A stretch of DNA of 64,000 bases from an archaeon (lineage in GTDB: Archaea; Nanobdellota; Nanobdellia; Woesearchaeales; GW2011-AR9): assembly GCA_030704845.1 (NCBI GenBank), contig JAUYKZ010000009.1, positions 62,001 to 126,000 of the forward strand, read 5' to 3'. Made by a program: the position numbers and the translations under genes. Shown here in pieces: positions 48,657 to 57,635 of this stretch. How positions within the stretch are numbered: the first letter of the stretch is position 1; each line of letters starts with the position of its first letter. A model generated the notes under the pieces. That model was not told where the DNA came from, searched no databases, and saw only the letters and a list, made by a program, of their open reading frames with translations.

Positions 48657-49433
48657 ATGAAAATATCAGTCCATTTTAAGAGTTGTTTGCTTGGTTTAGT
48701 TTCACTTTGTTTGACTGGGACATCAATAGAAATGACAAGCGTACGTGATGAACATAAAAATAAAATTAAACATGAAGCTTATTCTAACCTTGAAAGAATC
48801 ATGGAAGAACAGGAGGAAAGACTAGGCATAATTCATAAAGATAAACCAAACCTAGCATTTGAAGTTTCAAATTATGACGAAAGATTTTTTGCAGTCTATA
48901 CACCCGAGAATGATACTATTAACTTTAATTCTAAATCGCTAACATGTGAAACTGATCTGATAATCTATCAATTTATAAATTGGCTTGAAGGCAATGAAGT
49001 TGAGAATTATAGGATTGTTTTAGAACACGAATTAGGACATTTTTATGTTGATAAACTCAATGAAAGTTTAGGCAAAGGTAACTGGCCAATTTTTCCAGAT
49101 TCTAAAGATAGAGCGGGGATTATTGGTTTACGAATAATCTCAGAAGGAATTGCAGAATATTTTGAAAGAACCCATACTCAACAATTAGACTTATTTACTG
49201 ATTCAGAATGGCCAAACAATTTAGAATCATATGATGCCACAGATTTACCAAAATTCAAATGGCTGATTTATGGTGGTGGTTACCATTTAGTCAAACCAAT
49301 AATTGATAGTTATGGAAAAAATGGTATTAAATATCTCATGCTTAATCCCCCAAAAAATGACGAAATAACAAATTTAGAAAAATATCAAAATAAAATTCTT
49401 CAAGAACTTAAAGAAAATAAACTTGGTCCTTAG
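48657..49433 (+). CDS. Secreted HExxH metallopeptidase-like protein
   Basis: Signal peptide MKISVHFKSCLLGLVSLCLTG; IVLEHELGHFYVDKL. Confidence 0.6.
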   Translation: MKISVHFKSCLLGLVSLCLTGTSIEMTSVRDEHKNKIKHEAYSNLERIMEEQEERLGIIHKDKPNLAFEVSNYDERFFAVYTPENDTINFNSKSLTCETDLIIYQFINWLEGNEVENYRIVLEHELGHFYVDKLNESLGKGNWPIFPDSKDRAGIIGLRIISEGIAEYFERTHTQQLDLFTDSEWPNNLESYDATDLPKFKWLIYGGGYHLVKPIIDSYGKNGIKYLMLNPPKNDEITNLEKYQNKILQELKENKLGP

Positions 49434-50226
49434 CCATGACCCAACGTAATTGTTGAGGATAACCATATTGTTGTTCAACTTTTGTACCAACTCTGGTTAA
49501 TTCCTTTAACTGAGCATCATTAATATTCTGTGCTTCCCTACGATGTTTTGGAATTTCTTCGTTTTCAATACTACCATCGGAAGAACAAAACATCTTAAAA
49601 TGTTGTCGGCCACTTTCCCATTTAATAACTTCTCTGCTTTTTTTACTGACTAAATATGTTGCGGGAAGAGCTTCCCGATTACCGCCAACCCCTGAAATAC
49701 CCTTAATCGCGATTGTATCTTCCGCATGATCTGTAGACATTGTTCCAGAGATATCTGCATCAACCATCTGCTGGATGATTATGGCCGGAACAGAATCAAA
49801 TGATGAAGCCCAGCAAGCAATGATTGCTGCCATTAAATTGTCAGCTCCTTTAATGTTCAGGTAGGTCGCTCCTTTCGAAGATGAACTTCTCACTGCTACC
49901 CGGCACCCAAAAGTTTCAACGAGTTCCGAAGCTTTCCTTGGATCAGCACTTAGAAGTTCATAATTATCGGTAATTTCTTCGGCAAGATCTTCTGGCATCC
50001 TTGTAGAAACAATCATTTCTTGTTTCAAGGATAAATCTAAAGAAGATAATTTGTCATGAAGTTGGGTATCTTGAAGAAATTTAGCATAAACGTCGGGAGT
50101 TATCACAAACGCTTCTGGAACAGGAAAACTATGTTGTTTTAATTCAGCAAGACGAGCAGCCTTTTTTCCAATTATTGAATGACTTAATTTTTGACATTCT
50201 TTTAACCATACAATTCCTGACATCAC
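49408..50226 (-). CDS. PEP synthase/PPDK N-terminal-like ATP-grasp domain, stand-alone
   Basis: IIGKKAARLAELKQHSFPVPEAFVITPDVYAKFL; VAVRSSSSKG; no phosphohistidine or PEP-binding domain. Confidence 0.75.
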   Translation of the reverse strand: MMSGIVWLKECQKLSHSIIGKKAARLAELKQHSFPVPEAFVITPDVYAKFLQDTQLHDKLSSLDLSLKQEMIVSTRMPEDLAEEITDNYELLSADPRKASELVETFGCRVAVRSSSSKGATYLNIKGADNLMAAIIACWASSFDSVPAIIIQQMVDADISGTMSTDHAEDTIAIKGISGVGGNREALPATYLVSKKSREVIKWESGRQHFKMFCSSDGSIENEEIPKHRREAQNINDAQLKELTRVGTKVEQQYGYPQQLRWVMAKDQVYFL

Positions 50227-50328
50227 GACACCTCTTTATGAAAGAAGGTGGATGAATTATTTAAAACTTGTTGAAGTAGAAACTCTTAAACAAAAATAAA
50301 ATCATAAAAATATGTTAAACAGTCTTAC

Positions 50329-50452
50329 CTCGCCTTGAAAAGCAAGGTTTGAAAAACGCAGTTTTTAAATTACGCATTTTTAGGATGCAAAATAGCTAGA
50401 AAAATGTGCCATCCATTGACTTTAGTCAATGGTTTTCTGGCTATTTTTGCAT
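50329..50452. other. Cluster of consecutive hairpins, candidate structured RNA or 3' UTR
   Basis: CCTTGaaaagCAAGG, AAAAACgcaGTTTTT and a 68-nt hairpin 50385-50452 (ATGCAAAATAGC../..GCTATTTTTGCAT with apical CCATTGACTttAGTCAATGG). Confidence 0.4.
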
Positions 50453-50466
50453 AAAAGAAGAAAAAC

Positions 50467-50802
50467 TTATTCTTCATCTAATTCTTCGCCAAAATCTTCC
50501 GAATTCTCGAATTCTTGAGAAGGTTCTTCTTCTTTGTGAAGTTCTTCCATGGTCATGGATTCAAACTTCTTGCGAGGCCGTTCAACTCTATCTGGTTTCT
50601 CAAGTTGTTGAACAACTTCAGCGAATCCTACTTTTTGAAGAACTTTTGTAACTCTAATCCGCACATAATCGCCCGTTTGTACATTTGGTACAAATAATAC
50701 AAACCCTTTTACTCTAGCAATACCATCACCTTTCTCACCAACGGTATTTATCCACACATCATACGACTCGCCCGCTTTTACTGGAACTTCTGATTCATTC
50801 AT
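50467..50802 (-). CDS. TRAM domain protein with acidic tail
   Basis: GESYDVWINTVGEKGDGIARVKGFVLFVPNVQTGDYVRIRVTKV. Confidence 0.9.
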   Translation of the reverse strand: MNESEVPVKAGESYDVWINTVGEKGDGIARVKGFVLFVPNVQTGDYVRIRVTKVLQKVGFAEVVQQLEKPDRVERPRKKFESMTMEELHKEEEPSQEFENSEDFGEELDEE

Positions 50803-50906
50803 TTAAATATCCTCCTTAAGGTTTTTATTGAAAAATAAGCCCTATCTTATAAAAATGTTGCTTTTAAAATGGAAAATTAGAAAAAAAAGAAAAAAGTTAA
50901 AAAAAA

Positions 50907-51926
50907 CTAATTAGCGTCCCTTAGTCCGCCTTCCAGAACTTCGAAGCAAACTTCTCCATCAGCTAAATTTGGAGCATCGATTAATTTTGCAACTCTTGTT
51001 CCTTTCTTACCTTTTCTAAGATATATCCTGAAAGTAGATGCATGGCCCACGATATGTCCACCAATAGAAGTTGTTGGATCACCAAAGAATTGGTCTGGTT
51101 TTGCCATTACTTGATTAGTCACATAAACACATACATTGAATGAACCAGCAATCTTTGATAATTGATGCATATGCCTATTCAATTTCTGCTGACGTTCCGA
51201 AAGTGTACCTCTTCCAATGAACTCTGCACGGAAATGAGAAGTTAAAGAATCGATAACTACCAACTTAACTTTTCTTCCTTGCTCCGTAATTAAACTTTCA
51301 ACTTTCTCAGCAAGTAGCATCTGATGATCTGAATTGTAAGCTCGAGCTACAAGAATTCTTTGTAAAGCTTCTTCTGGATCAAAATCTGCACCGATAGCTA
51401 ATTGTTTAATTCTTTCTGGACGGAAAGTGTTCTCAGTATCAATGTAAACCACTGTAGCTTCTGGATCAGATTTAAGCGTAGTTATAGCTAGGATATGGCC
51501 TATTTGAGTTTTTCCTGAACCAAATTCACCAAAACATTCAGTGATTGCTCCGGTCTCGAATCCACCACCCATTAAGGTATTGAAACTATCACTACCTGTT
51601 GAAAGTTTAGATACATTAAGTCTACGTTGCATAACCTCAATTCCCGATTCAAAGCCCATCTTCATGCTATCTCTTGCGGCATTAATCATTTTACGCGCAA
51701 CCGATTCAGATACCCCTGCTGCTTCGCAAAGTTCACTAATTGTTGCTACGGCAATCGACAAAGGTTCATGAAAACCAGCACTTTCCAATTTTTCAGCTGT
51801 AGCTGCGCCTACTCCCGGCAAATCTTGAATTTTTATTCTAGGTTGTTCCATTTTAACTTCCAGTTGTAATTCTGCATTCATTTTTTTCACCTTTTTCATC
51901 TTATAAAAATATGGGTGCTTAAGCAC
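50907..51926 (-). CDS. radA: DNA repair and recombination protein RadA
   Basis: DLPGVGAATAEKLESAGF; GEFGSGKTQIGHILA; LVVIDSLTSHFRAE; exact start uncertain. Confidence 0.97.
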   Translation of the reverse strand: MLKHPYFYKMKKVKKMNAELQLEVKMEQPRIKIQDLPGVGAATAEKLESAGFHEPLSIAVATISELCEAAGVSESVARKMINAARDSMKMGFESGIEVMQRRLNVSKLSTGSDSFNTLMGGGFETGAITECFGEFGSGKTQIGHILAITTLKSDPEATVVYIDTENTFRPERIKQLAIGADFDPEEALQRILVARAYNSDHQMLLAEKVESLITEQGRKVKLVVIDSLTSHFRAEFIGRGTLSERQQKLNRHMHQLSKIAGSFNVCVYVTNQVMAKPDQFFGDPTTSIGGHIVGHASTFRIYLRKGKKGTRVAKLIDAPNLADGEVCFEVLEGGLRDAN

Positions 51927-52209
51927 CCACGTTAGTCACCACTAAATGTTCATATGCTCGTTGAAGAACAAGTGCAGCCTTTGGCAGATCATTTACTCGC
52001 ATGGAGTTAGTCGATTGCCATTTTCCTTCTTTATCAGTATAACTTCTTTCAATAGAAATTGTCCTATATTCAAGAATGTCTCCACTCTTCTGACCTTTGT
52101 TAAGCCAGACCGTTGCAGAAATAGATCCCGCACGAAACTTTTTCTCTGGGAAATTTTCTTTTTGTTGTGTTTCTTTATTTACTACTACCTTTTCATTTAC
52201 TGTTTTCAT
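51919..52209 (-). CDS. Hypothetical protein co-operonic with radA
   Basis: KFRAGSISATVWLNKGQKSGDILEYRTISIERSYTDKEGKWQSTNSMRVNDLPKAALVLQRAYEHL. Confidence 0.7.
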   Translation of the reverse strand: MKTVNEKVVVNKETQQKENFPEKKFRAGSISATVWLNKGQKSGDILEYRTISIERSYTDKEGKWQSTNSMRVNDLPKAALVLQRAYEHLVVTNVGA

Positions 52210-52367
52210 TTTTGTACCTCATTGCTATTCCGGTTTCCCGAAATCACGGGCGGTTTTTCCACACCATGTTCGCATTTTATTTCAACCGTCTCTTTCGAAA
52301 CGTTGAGGAGCAACCACTTTTAATGATTGCAGAACCTTAAGGCTGGGGGTGGTTCTTAAACTCTAGC

Positions 52368-52394
52368 CGTGGTTGACCAGTGGGTAGTGGGTAT
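52368..52394 (-). promoter_or_regulatory. Shared repair-gene motif, copy upstream of radA operon
   Basis: + strand CGTGGTTGACCAGTGGGTAGTGGGTAT, 24/27 identical to 63055-63081; TTTAA TATA-like element adjacent on the gene side. Confidence 0.5.
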
Positions 52395-52533
52395 AGAATT
52401 TACGAAGGAAATAAGCATAAAAAGAGTCGTGTCCAGTGGGGTGGAAGTGAGAAATTAAAACCCCGGCAAAATTCTGAATAACTATTTCTACAAAAGAAAA
52501 CTATATAAAGAATCGCCCGTAAAGACGTTTTAA

Positions 52534-52687
52534 GCGCCCGTCGCCAAGCGGCTAAGGCAATCGCCTGCAGATCCGCTAGAATGAGCCTTTTAGGCGATGA
52601 CTAGGAGACAGCGATCATTACGAGGGTTCGAGTAAGTTTCGCAGAAACTGAACGAGAAGCGAAGCTTCGACTATCCCTCCGGGCGCT
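52534..52687 (+). tRNA. tRNA-Cys(GCA) with two predicted introns (52571-52609 and ~52633-52673)
   Basis: Spliced GCGCCCGTCGCCAAGCGGCTAAGGCAATCGCCTGCAGAGCGATCATTACGAGGGTTCGAGTCCCTCCGGGCGCT forms all four stems; U73 as in tRNA-Cys. Confidence 0.85.
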
Positions 52688-52746
52688 CATTTTTCTATAA
52701 CTTAGTTTCATTAGCCTTAAATCATTATTTACTGAACAACAATTTT

Positions 52747-53268
52747 ATGGATCATTTAACTGAAGAAGAAAAACAAAAAAGAGATCAGGATTGGATTAAA
52801 AAAATAGGCACACTCGAATATAATACCTTCAATCTTTGTAAAAGTTCGGTTGACGGATATGAATCTAGACTAAATGATTATGAACGTTCCATTGAACAAG
52901 AAGAATTGTTCTATTCATGGGTGGGATATGAACATGATCGTCAATCCTTACTTTATGCAAAGATTAACTTGCAAAATCTTCTTGGTTATGATCCATCGTT
53001 CAGAAATCAACCAAAATTAAAAACTCTTGAAGAAGCCTTGCGGGAGGTAGAATTGGAAGAAGCAGAAATTAAAATAGAAACTGAGAATTGCCAAAAATAT
53101 GATCAAAAAGCTCATGATCTTCAAGAGAGATGTTCGTACTTAAGCGAACAAGTATTGGAATTGCAAAAAAGAGTTCTCACGGCAAAAATGAGAAGCGGAG
53201 AAACTTTAACTGAAAGAGAAAGGAAAGCCCTTGAATTTATTTATGATGTAGCAGACGCAAATCATTAA
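52747..53268 (+). CDS. Hypothetical coiled-coil protein
   Basis: 173-aa ORF, helical. Confidence 0.5.
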   Translation: MDHLTEEEKQKRDQDWIKKIGTLEYNTFNLCKSSVDGYESRLNDYERSIEQEELFYSWVGYEHDRQSLLYAKINLQNLLGYDPSFRNQPKLKTLEEALREVELEEAEIKIETENCQKYDQKAHDLQERCSYLSEQVLELQKRVLTAKMRSGETLTERERKALEFIYDVADANH

Positions 53269-53270
53269 AT

Positions 53271-53522
53271 TTATATAAGATTGGCAGACTTAAATAGGTC
53301 TGCTTTCTTTACTTTCAATTCTTTACATTGTTCGCTAGCATCATAAGGATGATTATAAAAACCGTGAAGTTCGATTACGGTTCCATCTGCCTTATGTAAT
53401 TTTGTCTGTTTATTACAAGATCTACATCGAAGGACTGCAGTTGATATCTGAGTAAATTGAATCGTCTGAAGAATATTACAACTAGGACAACGAGCAACTG
53501 AATATATCCTCTTTTCAACCAT
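53271..53522 (-). CDS. Zinc-ribbon protein (DUF1922-like)
   Basis: ARCPSCNILQTI...LRCRSCNKQTKL. Confidence 0.7.
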   Translation of the reverse strand: MVEKRIYSVARCPSCNILQTIQFTQISTAVLRCRSCNKQTKLHKADGTVIELHGFYNHPYDASEQCKELKVKKADLFKSANLI

Positions 53523-53604
53523 TTTTTGGAATGAATTGTAAAACTATAAAAAACTATTTAAAACAAGCTGGTATTAGATTACTAATTTAGAATTATTTAG
53601 AATT

Positions 53605-54690
53605 ATGCAGAAAAAAAACATCTCCTCACTTGAATTAGCAGCAATTGTTAACGAACTACAGTTTCTAGTAAAAGGAAAAATATCCCAGATTTATCATCAA
53701 GAAAAGACAGAATTACTTCTGCAACTTCATGCTATCGGTAAAGGCAAACAATATCTGAAAATTGTCCCAGGTAAATTCCTTTCGTTAACTACTGAAAAAG
53801 ATGCCCCACTTAGACCTACCGGTTTTTGTATGTTACTTAGAAAATATCTCAGTAACGCTTTTATTAAGTCAATAACTCAAAAGGATTCTGAAAGAATTTT
53901 AGTTTTTGAATTTGATAAAAAAGAAACATTTTACTTGATTATCGAACTGTTCTCTAAAGGGAATATTGTCCTTACAAATAAAGATTTAATGATCATTGGT
54001 TCCCTTGATCGACAGATTTGGAAAGACCGGATTGTTAGAGCAAAGGAAGAATATGTTTTTCCAACACCTGGAGTTAATTGGAAAGAAATTGGTGAGAAAA
54101 AACTACAAGAGATTTTGCGTACCAGTGATAAAAAAAATCTTGCCGTTGCTTTGGCTACCGAATTAGGACTTGGAGGAGTATATGCTGAAGAAGTTTGTAA
54201 ATTAAATGGTCTTGATAAGTCTATGGAACCTTCTCAGGTTTCCACTAAAGAAATATCTGGTATCCTTAATACTCTTAAAGAATTTTTACAAAAAATAAAA
54301 CAGCCAGCTGGTTATATTTATGAAGATAATATCACTCCGTTTGCTCTTAAAGATCAACAAGAGATAGAAAAAATTGGAATGTATAGTGAAGCTCTAGATA
54401 GAATTAAACCTTTCTTGAGAGAATCACCTTACGAACAAAAAATAAAATCGTTAAACAAAACCATTGCTACTCAAGAAGCTGCCATCAAAGAACAAGAACA
54501 AAAGATCGAAGATAATAGTCAAAAAGGCGAGTTGATTTATGAGAAATATACACCTTTACAGAAACTGTTGGATATCGTAAAGGAGTTGAAGAAAGAAAAT
54601 GGTTGGCAAGAAATCGAGAAAGAATTGAAGAAAGAAAAGAAGATTCAAAGTGTGAATCTTATAAAAAAATCTGTTGTTATTGAGTTATGA
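53605..54690 (+). CDS. RqcH/NFACT-family protein, short form
   Basis: SSLELAAIVNELQFLVKGKISQIYHQEKTELLLQLHA; PTGFCMLLRKYLSNAFI; coiled coil then stop. Confidence 0.85.
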   Translation: MQKKNISSLELAAIVNELQFLVKGKISQIYHQEKTELLLQLHAIGKGKQYLKIVPGKFLSLTTEKDAPLRPTGFCMLLRKYLSNAFIKSITQKDSERILVFEFDKKETFYLIIELFSKGNIVLTNKDLMIIGSLDRQIWKDRIVRAKEEYVFPTPGVNWKEIGEKKLQEILRTSDKKNLAVALATELGLGGVYAEEVCKLNGLDKSMEPSQVSTKEISGILNTLKEFLQKIKQPAGYIYEDNITPFALKDQQEIEKIGMYSEALDRIKPFLRESPYEQKIKSLNKTIATQEAAIKEQEQKIEDNSQKGELIYEKYTPLQKLLDIVKELKKENGWQEIEKELKKEKKIQSVNLIKKSVVIEL

Positions 54691-54788
54691 GTTCAATTTA
54701 TTTTAGCTCTCGATGTACTCTTAAGTAAGTTTAAGATTGCAGAAGCATTTTGCAGAAATCTTAAAAAGCTGAATTTCTTGTTGAGAAT

Positions 54789-55475
54789 ATGGCTAGAATT
54801 ACATTTAAAAATCCGATTATAACAGCTCCAGATATTATCTACACCGTTAGACATGGACAATCAATTGGCAATGCCCGCGGAATGGATGATGAATCACTAA
54901 CAAATCTTCCAAATCACCAATTTCCATTGACAGAACTGGGTCATGCTCAAATTGCTCTTTCAGCTAAGTTCATTTATGATGAGAGAATTATAAAAACAGA
55001 TACCGGCCTTTATACTTCAAACTTTTTAAGAGCGCAAAAATCAATGGAAGGTATTCTCCGGAATTATGACGGCTGTTTTGAAGTAACCGTTGATCCCCGG
55101 TTAGATGAATGGTGGAAGGGAATCTTCCACTCTTTACCCAGAGAAGATATTTCTAGGCATTATCCAATCGAAGAAAAGATATCTAAACGTGAAGGCTGGC
55201 ATCATTATAGACCATTGCAAGGTCAAGCTGGTAAAGATGTTGAGATTAATCTAATCTCGTTTCTCAATGATATTCCCGAGAAGGAGATAGTAATTACTGG
55301 TCATGGTAAAAGTTTTGCTTTCCTTTGTAGGCTGTTAACCAATCAACCGACCGACATTAATTGCGAATATGAATATCCAAAGAATGGAGAAATTTGGAAG
55401 TTTACAAGAAAAGAAGATCAATATTACCATTTTAAATCTCTTTTTACCCCTAACTTCAAAAAGATTAAATCTTAA
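54789..55475 (+). CDS. Histidine phosphatase family protein
   Basis: YTVRHGQSIGNARG; EIVITGHGKSFAFL. Confidence 0.85.
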   Translation: MARITFKNPIITAPDIIYTVRHGQSIGNARGMDDESLTNLPNHQFPLTELGHAQIALSAKFIYDERIIKTDTGLYTSNFLRAQKSMEGILRNYDGCFEVTVDPRLDEWWKGIFHSLPREDISRHYPIEEKISKREGWHHYRPLQGQAGKDVEINLISFLNDIPEKEIVITGHGKSFAFLCRLLTNQPTDINCEYEYPKNGEIWKFTRKEDQYYHFKSLFTPNFKKIKS

Positions 55476-55538
55476 AAATTAAGTGAAACATCTAAATAAA
55501 CGTATCTCAATCATGGACCAAATCTTACAAGAACTAAA

Positions 55539-56264
55539 ATGATTAAACAATCCTTTGTATTCCTAGAAAAAATTAGTCGTGGTAAAGAAAAATCTATCTG
55601 GAATCAAGGAATAACTGATTGGCATGGTTTTCTAAAAACTAAATCTATCAAAGGCATTTCGAAAGAAAAAAAACTATTTTATGACCGAAAGATAAAGGAA
55701 GCTCAAGAATCCTTAGAAAAGGATAACCCCAACTATTTTATTGGTAAACTTCCCCAGAAAGAGATGTGGCGGTTATATTCTCATTTCAAAGACAGTTCTT
55801 GTTTCTTGGATATTGAAACTGATTCATATGGAAAAATAGTTGTGGTAGGAATTTCCGATTACTATTCTACTAATCATTTCGTGAAAGGAGCTAATCTAGA
55901 TACTAATTTAATCGAAAAAGAATTAAGTAAACACAAGTTAATTATCACTTTCAATGGTTCATCCTTTGATCTGCCAAAATTAAAACTGTTTGGGGTTAAG
56001 ATGAATTATGCCCATATTGATCTTAAACCATTATGTGTTAACTTAGGATTAATTGGAGGACTTAAAGAAGTTGAAAAAGTTCTACAATTGAAAAGACCGG
56101 AACATCTTTATGGAAATCCAGTAGATGCTTGGAAAGCTTTTCATGCTTCCGGTGATCGGGAATATTTAGAATTATTGCTTGATTATAATAGGGAAGATGT
56201 CGAAAATCTTAATGGCGTTATGAATGTTGTTTACGAGAGATTGAAAAAAGTATATAAAGAATGA
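55539..56264 (+). CDS. RNase H-like 3'-5' exonuclease
   Basis: SCFLDIETDSYG; ITFNGSSFDLPKL; LLLDYNREDVENL. Confidence 0.85.
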   Translation: MIKQSFVFLEKISRGKEKSIWNQGITDWHGFLKTKSIKGISKEKKLFYDRKIKEAQESLEKDNPNYFIGKLPQKEMWRLYSHFKDSSCFLDIETDSYGKIVVVGISDYYSTNHFVKGANLDTNLIEKELSKHKLIITFNGSSFDLPKLKLFGVKMNYAHIDLKPLCVNLGLIGGLKEVEKVLQLKRPEHLYGNPVDAWKAFHASGDREYLELLLDYNREDVENLNGVMNVVYERLKKVYKE

Positions 56265-56280
56265 ACGCTACCACACTATA

Positions 56281-57402
56281 ATGTCTCAAAAAGTTACCCC
56301 CTGGGAAGTTAAAGGAAATGTTGATTATGATCGGCTAATCAAGGAGTTTGGAGTTTCTAAGATAGATAAGAAAATTCTGACACGAATACAAAAACATAGT
56401 AAAACTCTTCATCCATTTTTACGTAGGGGAATATTTTTTGCACATAGAGACCTAACGTTTATCCTAGATGAATTCGAGAAAGGTAATAAATTCTTTTTAT
56501 ACACCGGGAGATCTCCTTCTGGTAATGTTCATATTGGCCACATGATCCCTTGGATCTTTACTAAGTGGTTGCAAGATGTATTTAATGTGGAGCTATATTT
56601 CCAGTTTCCAGATGAAGAAAAATACCTCTTCAAGAATAATTTGTCGTGGGAAGACAGTCAGAAATATCTTCATGAAAACATGCTAGATGTTATTGCCGTT
56701 GGATTTGATCCAAAGAAAACCCATTTTATCATTGATACAAAACATGCTAATCTTTTATATCCTGAAGCTGTTAAAGTTGCTAAGAAAATTACTTTTTCGA
56801 CAATTAAAGCGGCATTCGGGTTAAAAGAAGATAGTAACATTGGGCAAATTTTTTATACGGCTATGCAAGCTGTTCCGGCATTTCTACCTTCAGTTTTGAA
56901 GAAGAAAGAAATCCCTTGTTTGATACCGCATGCAATTGATCAAGATGGACATTTTAGAGTTTCCAGAGATGTTCTTCCAAAACTTGGCCATTACAAGCCA
57001 GCTTCTATCCAATGCAGATTTCTTCCCGGATTAGGTGGAATGCATGCGGATGGAAAGATGTCTGCTTCAGAAGAAAATACCGCTATTTACATGATTGATG
57101 ATCCAGCTACTGTAAAAAAGAAAATTAACAAATATGCTTTCTCAGGAGGACAAGCAACCGTGGAAGAACATCGTAAGAAAGGTGGAAATCCAGAGGTTGA
57201 TGTTGCTTACCAATGGTTAATGTTCTTTGAAAAGGATGATAAAAGATTAGAAAAGATTTACCAGGATTATAAGTCCGGAAAACTTTTAAGTGGAGAACTT
57301 AAAGCAATTTTAATTGAAAAATTAAACGTATTCCTAGCTGAACATCAGAAAAAGAGAGAGAAAGCAAAAAAACAAATCGATTCATTTATCTTAAAAGCAT
57401 GA
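56281..57402 (+). CDS. trpS: Tryptophanyl-tRNA synthetase
   Basis: FLYTGRSPSGNVHIGHMIPWIFTKWLQDVF; HADGKMSASEENTAIYM. Confidence 0.96.
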   Translation: MSQKVTPWEVKGNVDYDRLIKEFGVSKIDKKILTRIQKHSKTLHPFLRRGIFFAHRDLTFILDEFEKGNKFFLYTGRSPSGNVHIGHMIPWIFTKWLQDVFNVELYFQFPDEEKYLFKNNLSWEDSQKYLHENMLDVIAVGFDPKKTHFIIDTKHANLLYPEAVKVAKKITFSTIKAAFGLKEDSNIGQIFYTAMQAVPAFLPSVLKKKEIPCLIPHAIDQDGHFRVSRDVLPKLGHYKPASIQCRFLPGLGGMHADGKMSASEENTAIYMIDDPATVKKKINKYAFSGGQATVEEHRKKGGNPEVDVAYQWLMFFEKDDKRLEKIYQDYKSGKLLSGELKAILIEKLNVFLAEHQKKREKAKKQIDSFILKA

Positions 57403-57608
57403 AATATTATTCTTATTATGTTGGAGAAATAGCAAGTTGCATTGGAGCTACCGTAAGTGGACTTATTTGTTTTGATGGTTTCATTCATAAAAATTATGAA
57501 CAAGTTGGATACGGCATTCTTACAGGAATAGTTTTTTATGGATTAAATAAAGCATTTTCCTCAGAACGTAATCGGTTGACTGGTCTTGAGAAGAAGATTG
57601 ATTCTTGA
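57399..57608 (+). CDS. Small membrane protein
   Basis: 69-aa ORF overlapping trpS stop. Confidence 0.5.
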   Translation: MKYYSYYVGEIASCIGATVSGLICFDGFIHKNYEQVGYGILTGIVFYGLNKAFSSERNRLTGLEKKIDS

Positions 57609-57635
57609 TTAATTTAGATTTATATTTTAAAGAGA

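Noticed and set aside
52571-52609. tRNA-Cys intron 1 as a possible C/D box sRNA
   Set aside because: Contains ATGA/GATGA k-turn-like elements but no convincing C and D box set or guide; kept only as an intron.
54720-54770. Inverted AAGATT...AATCTT hairpin upstream of the histidine phosphatase gene
   Set aside because: Short AT-rich stem, not distinguishable from background in this composition.
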